Assembly (NCBI GenBank): GCA_028821515.1
Contig: JAPPGA010000016.1
Location: 1 to 64,000 of the forward strand
DNA: 64,000 nt
Direction of reading: 5' to 3'
DNA from: Gammaproteobacteria bacterium
Lineage (GTDB): Bacteria; Pseudomonadota; Gammaproteobacteria; Pseudomonadales; Azotimanducaceae
Shown here: positions 50,671 to 59,091 of the stretch, in pieces
Position numbering within the stretch: the stretch's first letter is position 1
Layout of the letters: every line of letters starts with the position of its first letter
The notes under the pieces: generated by a model
The model's database searches: none
The model's input: the letters and a program-made list of their open reading frames with translations, nothing else
Told to the model about the DNA's origin: nothing
Translations under genes and position numbers: made by a program

Positions 50671-51891
50671 CTATGCGTTGCGGGCGTTGCCCATCTGATT
50701 CATGTATCCCGGTGGCCGTCCCCTGTCCCAGACGTGGGCGCGGGCGACGTCTTCGTTCAGGTCGGCTCCCCAGCCCGGGCGGTCGGGGATCAGCACGTCA
50801 CCGTGATCGAATTCCATTTTCTCGGTGATGAGGTCGTCCTTCCACGGCACGTCGTCGATGTCGATTTCGCAGATGCGAACGTTTGGAATCACGGCGCAGA
50901 GATGCACGGAGTGCAGGGTCGAGAGATGGCTGTAGTAGTTGTGCGGCGCACAGTTGACCTCGAACGTCTCCGCCATGTCTGCGACCTTTTTCGCCGGGCC
51001 GAAACCGTTCCAGGGAAGGTCGATCATGCACACGTCCATGGAGCGGGCCTCGAAGTAGCGCCGGTAGTCGCGCGGACCGAACAGGTTCTCGCCGGAGCAG
51101 ACCGTTACGCTGGTCGCATCGCGGATTTCCCGCAACCCATCGGGTTCATACATGTCTATCTCGACCCACATCATGCGCAGGTCTTCAAGCGCCCTGCAGA
51201 TGCGTGTCGCCGCTTCCACGCGGAAGTTGAAATTCAGGTCGAGCGCGATATCGATGTTCGGCCCGACCGCATCCCTGAATGTTCCGATCAGTGTGCGGAT
51301 GTGGTCTATCGTAGCGTTGTCTATGGTGCCGTCGGTAGTGCCCTGGCCGCCGCCGAAGCCGCCAAAGTAGACTCTCGCCGGGTCACCGGGATAGACGATG
51401 TTCGTCTTCAGTGCCGTAAACCCGCGGTCGGCCACTTCCCTTCCCAACGCACTGATGTCGTCCCAGGTCCGAAGCGGCGGTACGCCGATAATGTCGGCAT
51501 TGCGCGCGCGGGACGTTCCGCAGTGTGACCAATAGACGCGCTGGCGTCGCCGGATGGGTCCCCCGAACAGTTCGTACACGGGTACGCCGAGCGCCTTCGC
51601 CTTGATGTCCCACAAGGCGAGTTCGATGCCCGCGATGGCCTTCGCGGCGATACCGCCCGGACTTTGCCGCGACATGCGATACAGGTCCCAGTAACGCGCC
51701 TCCACCGGACGCGGATCCTCACCCAGGAGCATCTTCTCGAATTCCTGGGCAGCCGCTGCGACGCTGTAGGGCATCCGCCCGTCGGAGCACTCGCCGTAGC
51801 CGGTGACATCGGCGTCGGTGCGCACGGCGACAAACGTCCACGGGCGCCACCCCGCGTCGACGACGAAGGTATCGATCCCGGTGATTTTCAT
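50671..51891 (-). CDS. enolase-superfamily enzyme (mandelate racemase/muconate lactonizing type)
   Basis: The 406-residue enzyme abstracts a proton alpha to a carboxylate, typically a sugar-acid dehydratase or racemase. It has the N-terminal capping domain MKITGIDTFVVD, the first metal ligand in ALDLNFNFRVE, then WVEIDMYEPDG and TVCSGENLFG, a candidate base lysine in ALKTNIVYP and the histidine in NCAPHNYYSHLS. Substrate cannot be read from sequence alone. It lies upstream of the VOC gene in a likely two-gene unit. Confidence 0.86.
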   Translation of the reverse strand: MKITGIDTFVVDAGWRPWTFVAVRTDADVTGYGECSDGRMPYSVAAAAQEFEKMLLGEDPRPVEARYWDLYRMSRQSPGGIAAKAIAGIELALWDIKAKALGVPVYELFGGPIRRRQRVYWSHCGTSRARNADIIGVPPLRTWDDISALGREVADRGFTALKTNIVYPGDPARVYFGGFGGGQGTTDGTIDNATIDHIRTLIGTFRDAVGPNIDIALDLNFNFRVEAATRICRALEDLRMMWVEIDMYEPDGLREIRDATSVTVCSGENLFGPRDYRRYFEARSMDVCMIDLPWNGFGPAKKVADMAETFEVNCAPHNYYSHLSTLHSVHLCAVIPNVRICEIDIDDVPWKDDLITEKMEFDHGDVLIPDRPGWGADLNEDVARAHVWDRGRPPGYMNQMGNARNA

Positions 51892-52035
51892 GGATTGCTT
51901 CCCTCCACCCGTGGTCCGGGCGCCAACGCGAACGTCGAAGATGATCTATCCGCGCGCGGGGGCAGGCAAGCAAAACGGACTAGCAGGCTGCGCCGTAGAA
52001 CGGCACGCAGTGCCGATCAAGGCGCAGGGTGGTAG

Positions 52036-52095
52036 GTGGGCTTGGGCGGGGGTGAAACACGGCGCGCCCGAAGGGCCGGCGGATTTCATGGCGCT
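52036..52095 (+). repeat. dispersed intergenic repeat, copy C
   Basis: It begins GTGGGCTTGGGCGGGGG, with GTAGGTGGGC spanning its upstream edge, and ends GGATTTCATGGCGCT at the eamA stop. The first 30 bases and last 15 are identical to copy A, with small differences between. Confidence 0.65.
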
Positions 52096-52972
52096 ATCGG
52101 CGCGAGAGCGCCAGGCCGCCAACGATCATGGCAAGGGCGACGACAGCACTTGGGTGGATGTCCTCGCCGAGGACGTTCGCGATCAGTATCAGCGACAGGA
52201 AGGGCGACAGGAATATGAGTTGGCCGATCCGGCCGGCGTTGCCGGTCAGTGCCAGCGCCCGGTGCCAGAGCAGGAACGTGACTCCCGTCTCGACCAGGCC
52301 AACCCAGGCTCCGTAGCCGACGACCCTGAGATTGAGGGCGGGCAGGCCGGCGGTCATCCAGCAGATCGCGCCAACGGCCATGGTGGCGACGGCGAATCCG
52401 TTCAGCATGAGCGGTACCGGGTGAATGCCGAGCCGCACGGTCAGGAGCCAGTACATGGCCCAGATGACGGAACTCGACAGCGCGAGCGCCGTGCCGAGCG
52501 GGTCGAAGCGGCCGAAACCGTCGAACTCGCCCTGCGTCAGCAGCACGACCACGCCGGCGTATCCGACGCCGATGCCCGCCCAGCCACGCGCCGAGAGGCG
52601 TTGGCGGAGCAGGGGTATCGCGAGCAGCGCCAGGGCGATGGCCCAGGTGAAGTTCAGCGGCTGCGCGATCTGTGCGGGCAACCGATCGTAGGCCTCGAAC
52701 AGTACGAGGTAGTAGGCGAGGGGATTCAGCAGTCCCAGCGCCGCCGCGATGAAGTGCTGGCGCAGCGTCAGCGTTGCCGTGACGAACGGCCGCGCGGCAG
52801 CGAAGAAGGCGAGCGCGACCAGGCATCCGAGAAACAGCAGTTGCACCGGTGCGAGTTCGCGCAGGCCGAGCTTGAAACCGGTCGCCACCGTCGACCAGAG
52901 GGCGACGGCGACGAGCGCGAAGAGGATGGCGCGGCGCTCCGATTCGCGGGCGTTGACGGGTGGATTGTCCAT
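52094..52972 (-). CDS. EamA/DMT-family transporter
   Basis: This 292-residue inner-membrane protein has about ten hydrophobic helices in two EamA repeats. The first starts ILFALVAVALWSTVATGFKLGLRELAPVQLLFLG and the second ALSSSVIWAMYWLLTVRLGI with SPFLSLILIANVLGE. DMT transporters export amino acids or metabolites. The substrate is unknown. The gene is divergent from the pilus locus and its 3' end lies in repeat copy C. Confidence 0.88.
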   Translation of the reverse strand: MDNPPVNARESERRAILFALVAVALWSTVATGFKLGLRELAPVQLLFLGCLVALAFFAAARPFVTATLTLRQHFIAAALGLLNPLAYYLVLFEAYDRLPAQIAQPLNFTWAIALALLAIPLLRQRLSARGWAGIGVGYAGVVVLLTQGEFDGFGRFDPLGTALALSSSVIWAMYWLLTVRLGIHPVPLMLNGFAVATMAVGAICWMTAGLPALNLRVVGYGAWVGLVETGVTFLLWHRALALTGNAGRIGQLIFLSPFLSLILIANVLGEDIHPSAVVALAMIVGGLALSRR

Positions 52973-53063
52973 CGGGACGGTGGCCGTGCAGCGGGTTCCT
53001 CACATGGTATCGTCACCATGTTCTGTTATTCTTGCGCTCCCGTACTTTCTCGGGCTATTCGAG

Positions 53064-53729
53064 GTGCTTGGGGCAAGGAGGTCATCTATCACGGGGACAT
53101 GCACGTTCACGGCAGGTCGCACCTGGCGCGGGGTTGCCTGGCTCGTGGCGCTGCTCCTGCTGCCCGTGCCGGGGAGCGAGAGCGTCCGCGCCGAGGAGGT
53201 GGACGAATCGGCGCTGCCGGAGTTGCCTGCCAAGATCAGGGCGCAACTGGAAGCGAACCAGTTACGGCGTGAAATCGAACTTGAACAACTGCGCCGGGAA
53301 CTGGAGGACCTGAAGGGATTCGACGATGCTGACGTGGCGCGGAAGATCGAGCGGTTGGGCGAGTTGCGAAGACTATTGGAAGTTGACCGTGATGTTCGCG
53401 AACTGCTTGAGAATTCGCCCGAAATGGCGGAAGAATACGAACGCATCGTCCAGGCGACCGCGCTGAGCCCACCCGAAACTCCGCGGGGCTTCTGCGCCTG
53501 TCTCGAGAGTGCCCGGGTACATTGGCTCGGCCAGGGCGACCAGGCGGGTCAGGTCACCGTCTTCCTTGACGGCGCGTACTACGACGTGCGTGCCGGTGAA
53601 ACGATCGGGAGCAGCCGTTGCAGCGTGGGGCAGACCCTTTCCGGAAGCGTTGTCCTGCAGTGCGGCACGCAGAGAGCGATTCGGGGACTCTACAGCCCCG
53701 TCGAAAGGACCCCGCACACCTCGCAATGA
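53064..53729 (+). CDS. PilP-like type IVb pilus protein (R64 thin-pilus family)
   Basis: This is an exported protein opening the pilus operon. It has a hydrophobic signal (VAWLVALLLLPVPGSESVRA), a coiled-coil charged region (RREIELEQLRRELEDLKGF), and a C-terminal domain VTVFLDGAYYDVRAGETIG with LSGSVVLQCG, resembling PilP of R64-type pili. That domain has four cysteines. The start is uncertain. ATG 53004 and GTG 53064 lack a ribosome-binding site, while a perfect AAGGAGGT (53075-53082) points to ATC at 53088. Its stop overlaps the ATPase start. No symbol is given because T4a and T4b names clash. Confidence 0.72.
   Translation: MLGARRSSITGTCTFTAGRTWRGVAWLVALLLLPVPGSESVRAEEVDESALPELPAKIRAQLEANQLRREIELEQLRRELEDLKGFDDADVARKIERLGELRRLLEVDRDVRELLENSPEMAEEYERIVQATALSPPETPRGFCACLESARVHWLGQGDQAGQVTVFLDGAYYDVRAGETIGSSRCSVGQTLSGSVVLQCGTQRAIRGLYSPVERTPHTSQ
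53075..53082 (+). promoter_or_regulatory. perfect Shine-Dalgarno AAGGAGGT before a non-AUG codon
   Basis: AAGGAGGT is fully complementary to the 16S rRNA 3' end. The only in-frame codon at normal spacing is ATC at 53088, five bases after the motif. The ATG at 53099 is out of frame and 16 bases away. Confidence 0.5.
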
Positions 53730-55456
53730 GCGACATCGCGGAGAATCAACGCCGATCCCTGGACATCTTGCCCGGACGGGAGGATGGCGCGGCACCCGTG
53801 ACAGGTGAAACGAGCGCTGCCGGCGAGACGGACCACATGGTCGACGAGTCCGTCGTGGAGCTGGAGGTGGATCGCATCCAGCGGCTCGCCGCGACCTGGG
53901 GCGTGACGCCGATCCTTGTGCGCGAGGACCTGGTTACTCAGCAGCCGGCCATGTCCCTGCAGGCCTGGTTGCGGGACAGCGCGGACGGAAAGCTCTGCAT
54001 CATGGAGGACGGCTCCATCATCACTGCCGATCCCGACGCTCCCCAGGTGGAAGCTGCCAGGGCGCTGATGGGACTGAAACGGATTCCCTTCCAGGTGCGG
54101 CCCGCCATGTCCGAGGTGGTGCGGGCCGCTCTCAGGCGGCTCGACGAAGACGAGATCGGCGACGATATGTTGATCGAGGACGACCGCACGGAAACGGACG
54201 TGTCGCGGTTGTTCCTGTCGATCCTCGACGCTGCCGTCAACCGCGAAGCGTCCGACATCCACTTTGAGATGCGTGGTAGCGAAGCCAGCATACGTTTTCG
54301 CGTCAACGGCCAGATGATCGAATACGACCGTATCTCGGCGCGAGAGACTATCGCGATCGGCAACTACCTTTTCAACGCCGAGGCGAAGCGCGGCGCGCTC
54401 CAGTTCAATACCTACATGCCGCTCAACGCCTCGGCGCAGTTCCCGGTGCGCGGTCAGACGGTCGCGACCCGCTTCGCCACCGCGCCGGATATCCGGGGCG
54501 TCGACATCTTCGTGCGGATCTGGCGCCCGGATGCGGAAGCCTGGCCCCTGGAGGACCTCGGGTATACGCGGTTGCAGCGCGACCTGTTGCGCGAGGCATT
54601 CGGCCGGCCGTACGGCGTTATCGTCTTCTCCGGGCCGACCGGTTCTGGCAAGAGCACTTCCATGAGCGCCGTTCTGGAGACGCTTCCGGAGTCACTCAAG
54701 GTCGTTTCCCTGGAAGAACCCGTGGAACGGGAACTGCCGAACGTGACGCACATCGCCATCTCCGACATCACCGATCACGGCGGCTGGGAGAACCTGCGGG
54801 GAGGGTTGAACCGTTGGGACTCCAACATAAACGTGCTCGGCGAGATCAAGGACAGGGAGACTGCGGACTCCATCAAAGACCTGGTGACGGCGGGCAAGCT
54901 GACCATCACGACGCTGCACGCCTCGAACGTCCTGACGGTGCCATCGCGCATGGAGGACCTGGGCGTCGATCATTCACTGCTGTGCGATCCCAACTTCCTT
55001 GTCCTGCTGATCAACCAGCGCCTTGTCCCGGAACTGTGCCGAGCTTGCAAGACGCCGTTCACCGAGGCGGAACACGTGGACCGGGATTCGCGCCATCGCT
55101 TTTCCCGCCTGTTCGCGGAGGAGATGGAGCGTGTTTTCGTGCGTGGTTCCGGATGCGCCGAGTGCAGCAACTCCGGCATAGTCGGTCGTCTTCTCGCGGC
55201 AGAGATGGTGATGATCGACGAGACGTCGCTCGACTTCATCCGCAACCGCGATCCGCTTCGCTGGCGCCAGCACCTTTCCGCTCATGGCTGGCGACCCATT
55301 ACCGACCACATGCTCAGGCACGTACGCGCCGGACGCGTTGACCCGGTGGACGCTGAACGCGCGGCGGGCCGGCTGGACGCGACGCAAACGCCTGTCTTCG
55401 ACTACCGCGAGCGTGCAGAGCTTGTCGATGACGAAGCGGAAGAGGCGGACGCATGA
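53726..55456 (+). CDS. PilQ-type (GspE superfamily) pilus assembly ATPase
   Basis: This 576-residue ATPase powers pilin polymerisation. An N-terminal segment precedes the conserved EASDIHFEMRGSEASIRFRVNG region. Walker A GPTGSGKST is near residue 302 and the GspE Asp/Glu motif GEIKDRETADS near 371. The histidine box is TTLHASN. Two CxxC pairs (LCRACKTPF and SGCAECSNSG) near residues 435 and 475 can bind zinc. ATG overlaps the upstream stop in ATGA, so translation is coupled. Confidence 0.93.
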   Translation: MSDIAENQRRSLDILPGREDGAAPVTGETSAAGETDHMVDESVVELEVDRIQRLAATWGVTPILVREDLVTQQPAMSLQAWLRDSADGKLCIMEDGSIITADPDAPQVEAARALMGLKRIPFQVRPAMSEVVRAALRRLDEDEIGDDMLIEDDRTETDVSRLFLSILDAAVNREASDIHFEMRGSEASIRFRVNGQMIEYDRISARETIAIGNYLFNAEAKRGALQFNTYMPLNASAQFPVRGQTVATRFATAPDIRGVDIFVRIWRPDAEAWPLEDLGYTRLQRDLLREAFGRPYGVIVFSGPTGSGKSTSMSAVLETLPESLKVVSLEEPVERELPNVTHIAISDITDHGGWENLRGGLNRWDSNINVLGEIKDRETADSIKDLVTAGKLTITTLHASNVLTVPSRMEDLGVDHSLLCDPNFLVLLINQRLVPELCRACKTPFTEAEHVDRDSRHRFSRLFAEEMERVFVRGSGCAECSNSGIVGRLLAAEMVMIDETSLDFIRNRDPLRWRQHLSAHGWRPITDHMLRHVRAGRVDPVDAERAAGRLDATQTPVFDYRERAELVDDEAEEADA

Positions 55457-56511
55457 AGGAGGCTCTTGCCAGGATCGACGAGGGCTTCCTGCTGCTCCAG
55501 TTTGGCGCATCGCTGCCCAAGCAGTTGGCGTTTCTGGAAGGGATATTCGCACTGATGTCCGACGGCGTCCCGCCGCGCGACGCGTTGCGGCTGACCGCGA
55601 CCGCCGCGGCGCCGCTTGACCGCCATGTCGCGCGACATATGCTGCGAAGGTTGCGCGAGGGGCGGGCCGTGTCGAGTTCCATGGACAGGCTGTTTCGTTT
55701 CGACGTCGTGAGCGCGATCACCGCAGCCGAACAGACGGAGAACTTTACCGAGAACGGGGCGACCGTTCTGCGCCACATCCGGGGCCAGCACGAGGCGCGC
55801 TCGGGAGTGCTTCGGCAACTCGTGATGCCCGGCGTGTACATCGTTCTCGCGTGCGCGGTGTACGCCGTCTTCGCGATTCAGGTGTGGCCAAAGTTCGCCG
55901 TGGAGCTCACGCCGGATCAGTGGCCCGCGCCGGCCAGGGCCACCTATGGGACGGGACGCTTCATCTCGGACTTCTGGTGGGCGATGGCAGCGGCGGCAGC
56001 GACTGCATTCGTCGGAATCCGCCTCCTGCTGAGGCGCTGGACTGGCCGGGGCCGACGATTGCTGGACCGGGTCTGGCCGTTTACCCTGTATCGTGTGCTT
56101 CTCGCCGCCAATGCCATCGAGTCCGTAGGGACGCTGCTGGTGGCGGGTCATGATATCCGCACGGCGCTCGCGACAGTGTCGCGGCATGCGTCGCCGTATA
56201 CGCGGATGTACTTCGACATGATGCGCCGCCGGCTGCGTGACGGCCGTAACGTATCGCGGGCCCTGGATGTGGGGTTTCTCCATCGCCGGGACGTGTACCG
56301 CCTGAATCTCCTGGCCGAGCACCAGAACCTGAGGCAGGTCATGGTGAGAACGGGCGCCGCCGCCCGGGAAGGCGTTCTGGCAAATTTCAGGGTTACGGCG
56401 GGGGTGCTCAACACGGTGGGACTGACGGCCGTCGCGGCGTCCTTCGCATTATTGATTCTGTCGGTTTACATGGTCGTGACGATTCTCGTGCGCAATTTGC
56501 AGATCGGTTGA
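55453..56511 (+). CDS. PilR-type (GspF superfamily) pilus inner-membrane platform protein
   Basis: The 352-residue protein has two GspF-like helical bundles, the first around ALMSDGVPPRDALRLTA and the second around LLVAGHDIRTALATVSRHASPY. Membrane helices lie near 120-145, 165-190 and 325-347. The platform protein couples the cytoplasmic ATPase to pilin assembly. Start ATG overlaps the ATPase stop by four bases. Confidence 0.9.
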   Translation: MKEALARIDEGFLLLQFGASLPKQLAFLEGIFALMSDGVPPRDALRLTATAAAPLDRHVARHMLRRLREGRAVSSSMDRLFRFDVVSAITAAEQTENFTENGATVLRHIRGQHEARSGVLRQLVMPGVYIVLACAVYAVFAIQVWPKFAVELTPDQWPAPARATYGTGRFISDFWWAMAAAAATAFVGIRLLLRRWTGRGRRLLDRVWPFTLYRVLLAANAIESVGTLLVAGHDIRTALATVSRHASPYTRMYFDMMRRRLRDGRNVSRALDVGFLHRRDVYRLNLLAEHQNLRQVMVRTGAAAREGVLANFRVTAGVLNTVGLTAVAASFALLILSVYMVVTILVRNLQIG

Positions 56512-56563
56512 CATGCTCTTGCGGGCCATGACAACCAACAACAAGATGGGAGGTACCAATCCA

Positions 56564-57157
56564 ATGATTCTCAACAGCGTTCAGACCGAGCCTGGGGCGC
56601 GGCGATTTGCTCATCGGAACAGGGGAGTGACCCTGATCGAGCTTGCCTTCGTGATCGGCATCATCGCCGTGATCCTGGTCTCGGTGATGGGCGTATACAA
56701 CATCGTCCAGCGCAACCAGACGCTCTCGGATGTCACGACCGACGTGGCCGTGATTCGCCAGGCGGTGTCCACATGGGCGCGAGGCGGGCCGATCACGTAC
56801 TCTGCGGCGGACATCAATCGAGGCTTCACCAGCCTGACGGGTTGGGACCAGCTCGCTGGATTCCTGCCCGGAAGCCTGGGTGACGAGGCGCGTGAAGTCG
56901 GGGACGAAACTGTCCTTACTGCGGCGAACTCGTGGGAATGCACGTACGAGTTGGAATTCTACGAAACCGACCGGTACAGGTGGTCTCTCAGGATCGACAA
57001 GCTTCCCACCGATGTGTTGAATGCGCTCGCCAACAGCTTGCGGGAGGGGGTCGTGGCGGATCAGGGCGAAGGCGACACCCTCCAGAGGGGACTTGAAATA
57101 ACCGAAGGAACCGCAGGCGAAAACGACAGCGCGTTGAAGCTGACCTATCGCCATTGA
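56564..57157 (+). CDS. PilS-type major type IVb prepilin
   Basis: This 197-residue prepilin has a 21-residue leader ending HRNRG, then the pilin N-terminus VTLIELAFVIGIIAVILVSVMG with Glu at mature position 5. The mature part is about 176 residues. A good ribosome-binding site (GGGAGG) lies ten bases before ATG 56564, better than the track start at 56513. The globular domain has only one cysteine (WECTYEL), so the C-terminal disulfide usual in type IVb pilins is missing. No prepilin peptidase is in the window. Confidence 0.85.
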   Translation: MILNSVQTEPGARRFAHRNRGVTLIELAFVIGIIAVILVSVMGVYNIVQRNQTLSDVTTDVAVIRQAVSTWARGGPITYSAADINRGFTSLTGWDQLAGFLPGSLGDEAREVGDETVLTAANSWECTYELEFYETDRYRWSLRIDKLPTDVLNALANSLREGVVADQGEGDTLQRGLEITEGTAGENDSALKLTYRH

Positions 57158-57190
57158 GGGATCACGGGCCAGCAATACTGCGACGGTGTC

Positions 57191-58006
57191 GTGCCAAATT
57201 CGCGCAGTAAGGGCGCCACTTTGCTGGAACTCGCCCTGGTTCTGGTCGTCGGCGCCGGCGTGATTTCGGGTGTCGTGTTCCTTGGGCAGGGCTGGCGCCA
57301 GAACCTCGCAACTGCTGGCGAGGCGAGCGCGGTACCAGTCCACGTGGCCACGCTGCGCAACGCGGTCGAAAACTGGTACAGGTGGGAGTATTGTCATGTC
57401 GACCCGGATAGTCCCGATGCGGTGCAGGCGCCACACTTCCCCATCGGCAGCGGGTCTACTGACCTCGCGCCTTATCTGCCGCCCGTCCCGCGCTTGCCGG
57501 ATCCCCTGGCGGGGGGCGAATACGATTGGGAGATCGTGCGCTCGGCACAGACCTACAGCGGGACACCACCGCCGCAGTTGCGCGTGTTCTGGAATCCGCC
57601 GGAGCGCTTCGACGAGCGGATCTCGCTGATCGCCCGAGACCTTGAGGCCGCCTGCGACAGCGACGGCGATGCCGGCACGTACGAGCCCTGCGGTAGCCAG
57701 CCGCGTGCGCGGCTCTTCTGGGTGGAGCTGTTGGCAGTGCGATCGGAGGAACGTTCATACGACGATCTGCGCGGGCAAGCCTGGCTTGGCCGAAATGGCA
57801 TTGAGTGCCGAGATGGCGTCCACCTACGGTTGAACGCTTTTTGCGACAGCGACGGAAACGGGCGACTGGGACCCAACGTCGATCAGGACGGTGACGGGAT
57901 GGACGACACCTGGCGACTGGATGCGGACGGCGACGGCAAACTGGACTTTGACTTGACGGACGACCTGCTGGTCGACGTCTCCGACTTTCGGTTACTGGGA
58001 TGCTGA
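57191..58006 (+). CDS. large type IV prepilin with calcium-binding-like repeats
   Basis: This 271-residue protein has a very short basic leader PNSRSKG, then ATLLELALVLVVGAGVISG with Glu at mature position 5. The globular part has six cysteines. Its C-terminal half holds four Asp-rich motifs, DSDGDAG, DSDGNGR, DQDGDGM and DADGDGK, resembling EF-hand/thrombospondin type 3 calcium loops. GTG start at 57191. It may be a minor pilin or pilus-tip component, but its exact role is not known. Confidence 0.72.
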   Translation: MPNSRSKGATLLELALVLVVGAGVISGVVFLGQGWRQNLATAGEASAVPVHVATLRNAVENWYRWEYCHVDPDSPDAVQAPHFPIGSGSTDLAPYLPPVPRLPDPLAGGEYDWEIVRSAQTYSGTPPPQLRVFWNPPERFDERISLIARDLEAACDSDGDAGTYEPCGSQPRARLFWVELLAVRSEERSYDDLRGQAWLGRNGIECRDGVHLRLNAFCDSDGNGRLGPNVDQDGDGMDDTWRLDADGDGKLDFDLTDDLLVDVSDFRLLGC

Positions 58007-59091
58007 GGTACACAATGGGTAGTGGAGTAACGACGAGTAGAGCCCGGCTCCGCGAACATCGGGCGGCCGGCTTCACCCTGGTCGAGATCGGCATCGTCGT
58101 GGCGCTGCTTGGATTCATCGCGGTACTCGTGGCGGATTTCTATGCGAACCAACTGAGCCTCAGACACTCCATTCAGCGTGTCGAGGGCACGGTGCGTGAC
58201 GCGCGGTCGATCATCGACGCGTCCGTTGCCTGGGCCGAGGTGAACGGGTACGAATGGCCGAACGACAGGGCGATACCCCAACCTGCGATCAGCCTGGAGA
58301 AGCTGGTCGAGGAGGGTTACCTGATCCATGTTCCCGGCATCCGGTACGAGGGGTGCGAGGGAGGCTGTCGAGGTTTTGCCATCACGGGATGGGACCGGGC
58401 GGCGGCGCGGGCATCGGTGCCGGCAACCCCCTGCATGGGGCCCCCAGACCACACGCAGTCTACGGCGTCCGGCAACTACGACGCGAACCCGGCCGCCGAC
58501 GACCTCGTCCTGTGTTTCGATGTCCGAGGCAGTAGCGATGCGCGTGCCATCGCCTCGCGCCTGCCGCAGGGCCGGCTCTTTCAGACCGCCGGGCAGATCG
58601 GGACGGATGCTTACCAGGTTGAAGCCCGGATCCTCGGCGTGGCCGCTTTTGCCGGTGGCGGTCCGGGCGGGTCCGATCCGTTCGTCCGCCGCATCGATGA
58701 AGGCCGTCCGGTGATATTCGCCGATACCGGCGGCGAACTGCAGAACATGAAACGGCTCTCCTCGATCGCCCTCGATCCATCGCAGAGGTTCGAGGATCCG
58801 TTGCCACGTGAAGCATCGGGTGTTCGTTTCCTGAACGACGGCAGTTTGATCGATCCGGCGGATGATGGGATTACGGCCGGTCTGCTCATCGATGGTAGGC
58901 TCTTCATGGGAGGGGCGAGCGAAACCGACATCTACTTCTCCCGGCGTGACCCAGTGAACGCCATATATCCGTTGCGCGGCCTGGCGAGGCGTGTCTGCCG
59001 GTTGGAGGCTGCCAACAACCTGCGACCCATAGGCGGCACCGGCGCCCGAATTGGTTTGGATGGATCATGCGACAGATTGAACAGACTATAG
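58000..59091 (+). CDS. large type IV prepilin, possible PilV-like tip protein
   Basis: This 363-residue prepilin has a leader ending EHRAAG, followed by FTLVEIGIVVALLGFIAVLV with Glu5. It is far larger than a major pilin, with several cysteines (YEGCEGGCRG, VLCFDV, RRVCRL), fitting a minor pilin or tip adhesin such as R64 PilV. No Ca-type repeats are seen. ATG 58000 overlaps the end of the preceding gene; ATG 58015 is an alternative. Confidence 0.72.
   Translation: MLRYTMGSGVTTSRARLREHRAAGFTLVEIGIVVALLGFIAVLVADFYANQLSLRHSIQRVEGTVRDARSIIDASVAWAEVNGYEWPNDRAIPQPAISLEKLVEEGYLIHVPGIRYEGCEGGCRGFAITGWDRAAARASVPATPCMGPPDHTQSTASGNYDANPAADDLVLCFDVRGSSDARAIASRLPQGRLFQTAGQIGTDAYQVEARILGVAAFAGGGPGGSDPFVRRIDEGRPVIFADTGGELQNMKRLSSIALDPSQRFEDPLPREASGVRFLNDGSLIDPADDGITAGLLIDGRLFMGGASETDIYFSRRDPVNAIYPLRGLARRVCRLEAANNLRPIGGTGARIGLDGSCDRLNRL

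Noticed and set aside
51803-53272. 489-residue plus-strand ORF
   Set aside because: It runs antisense through the EamA transporter and out of frame into the PilP-like gene. Composition is Gln/Arg/Glu-rich with no domain.
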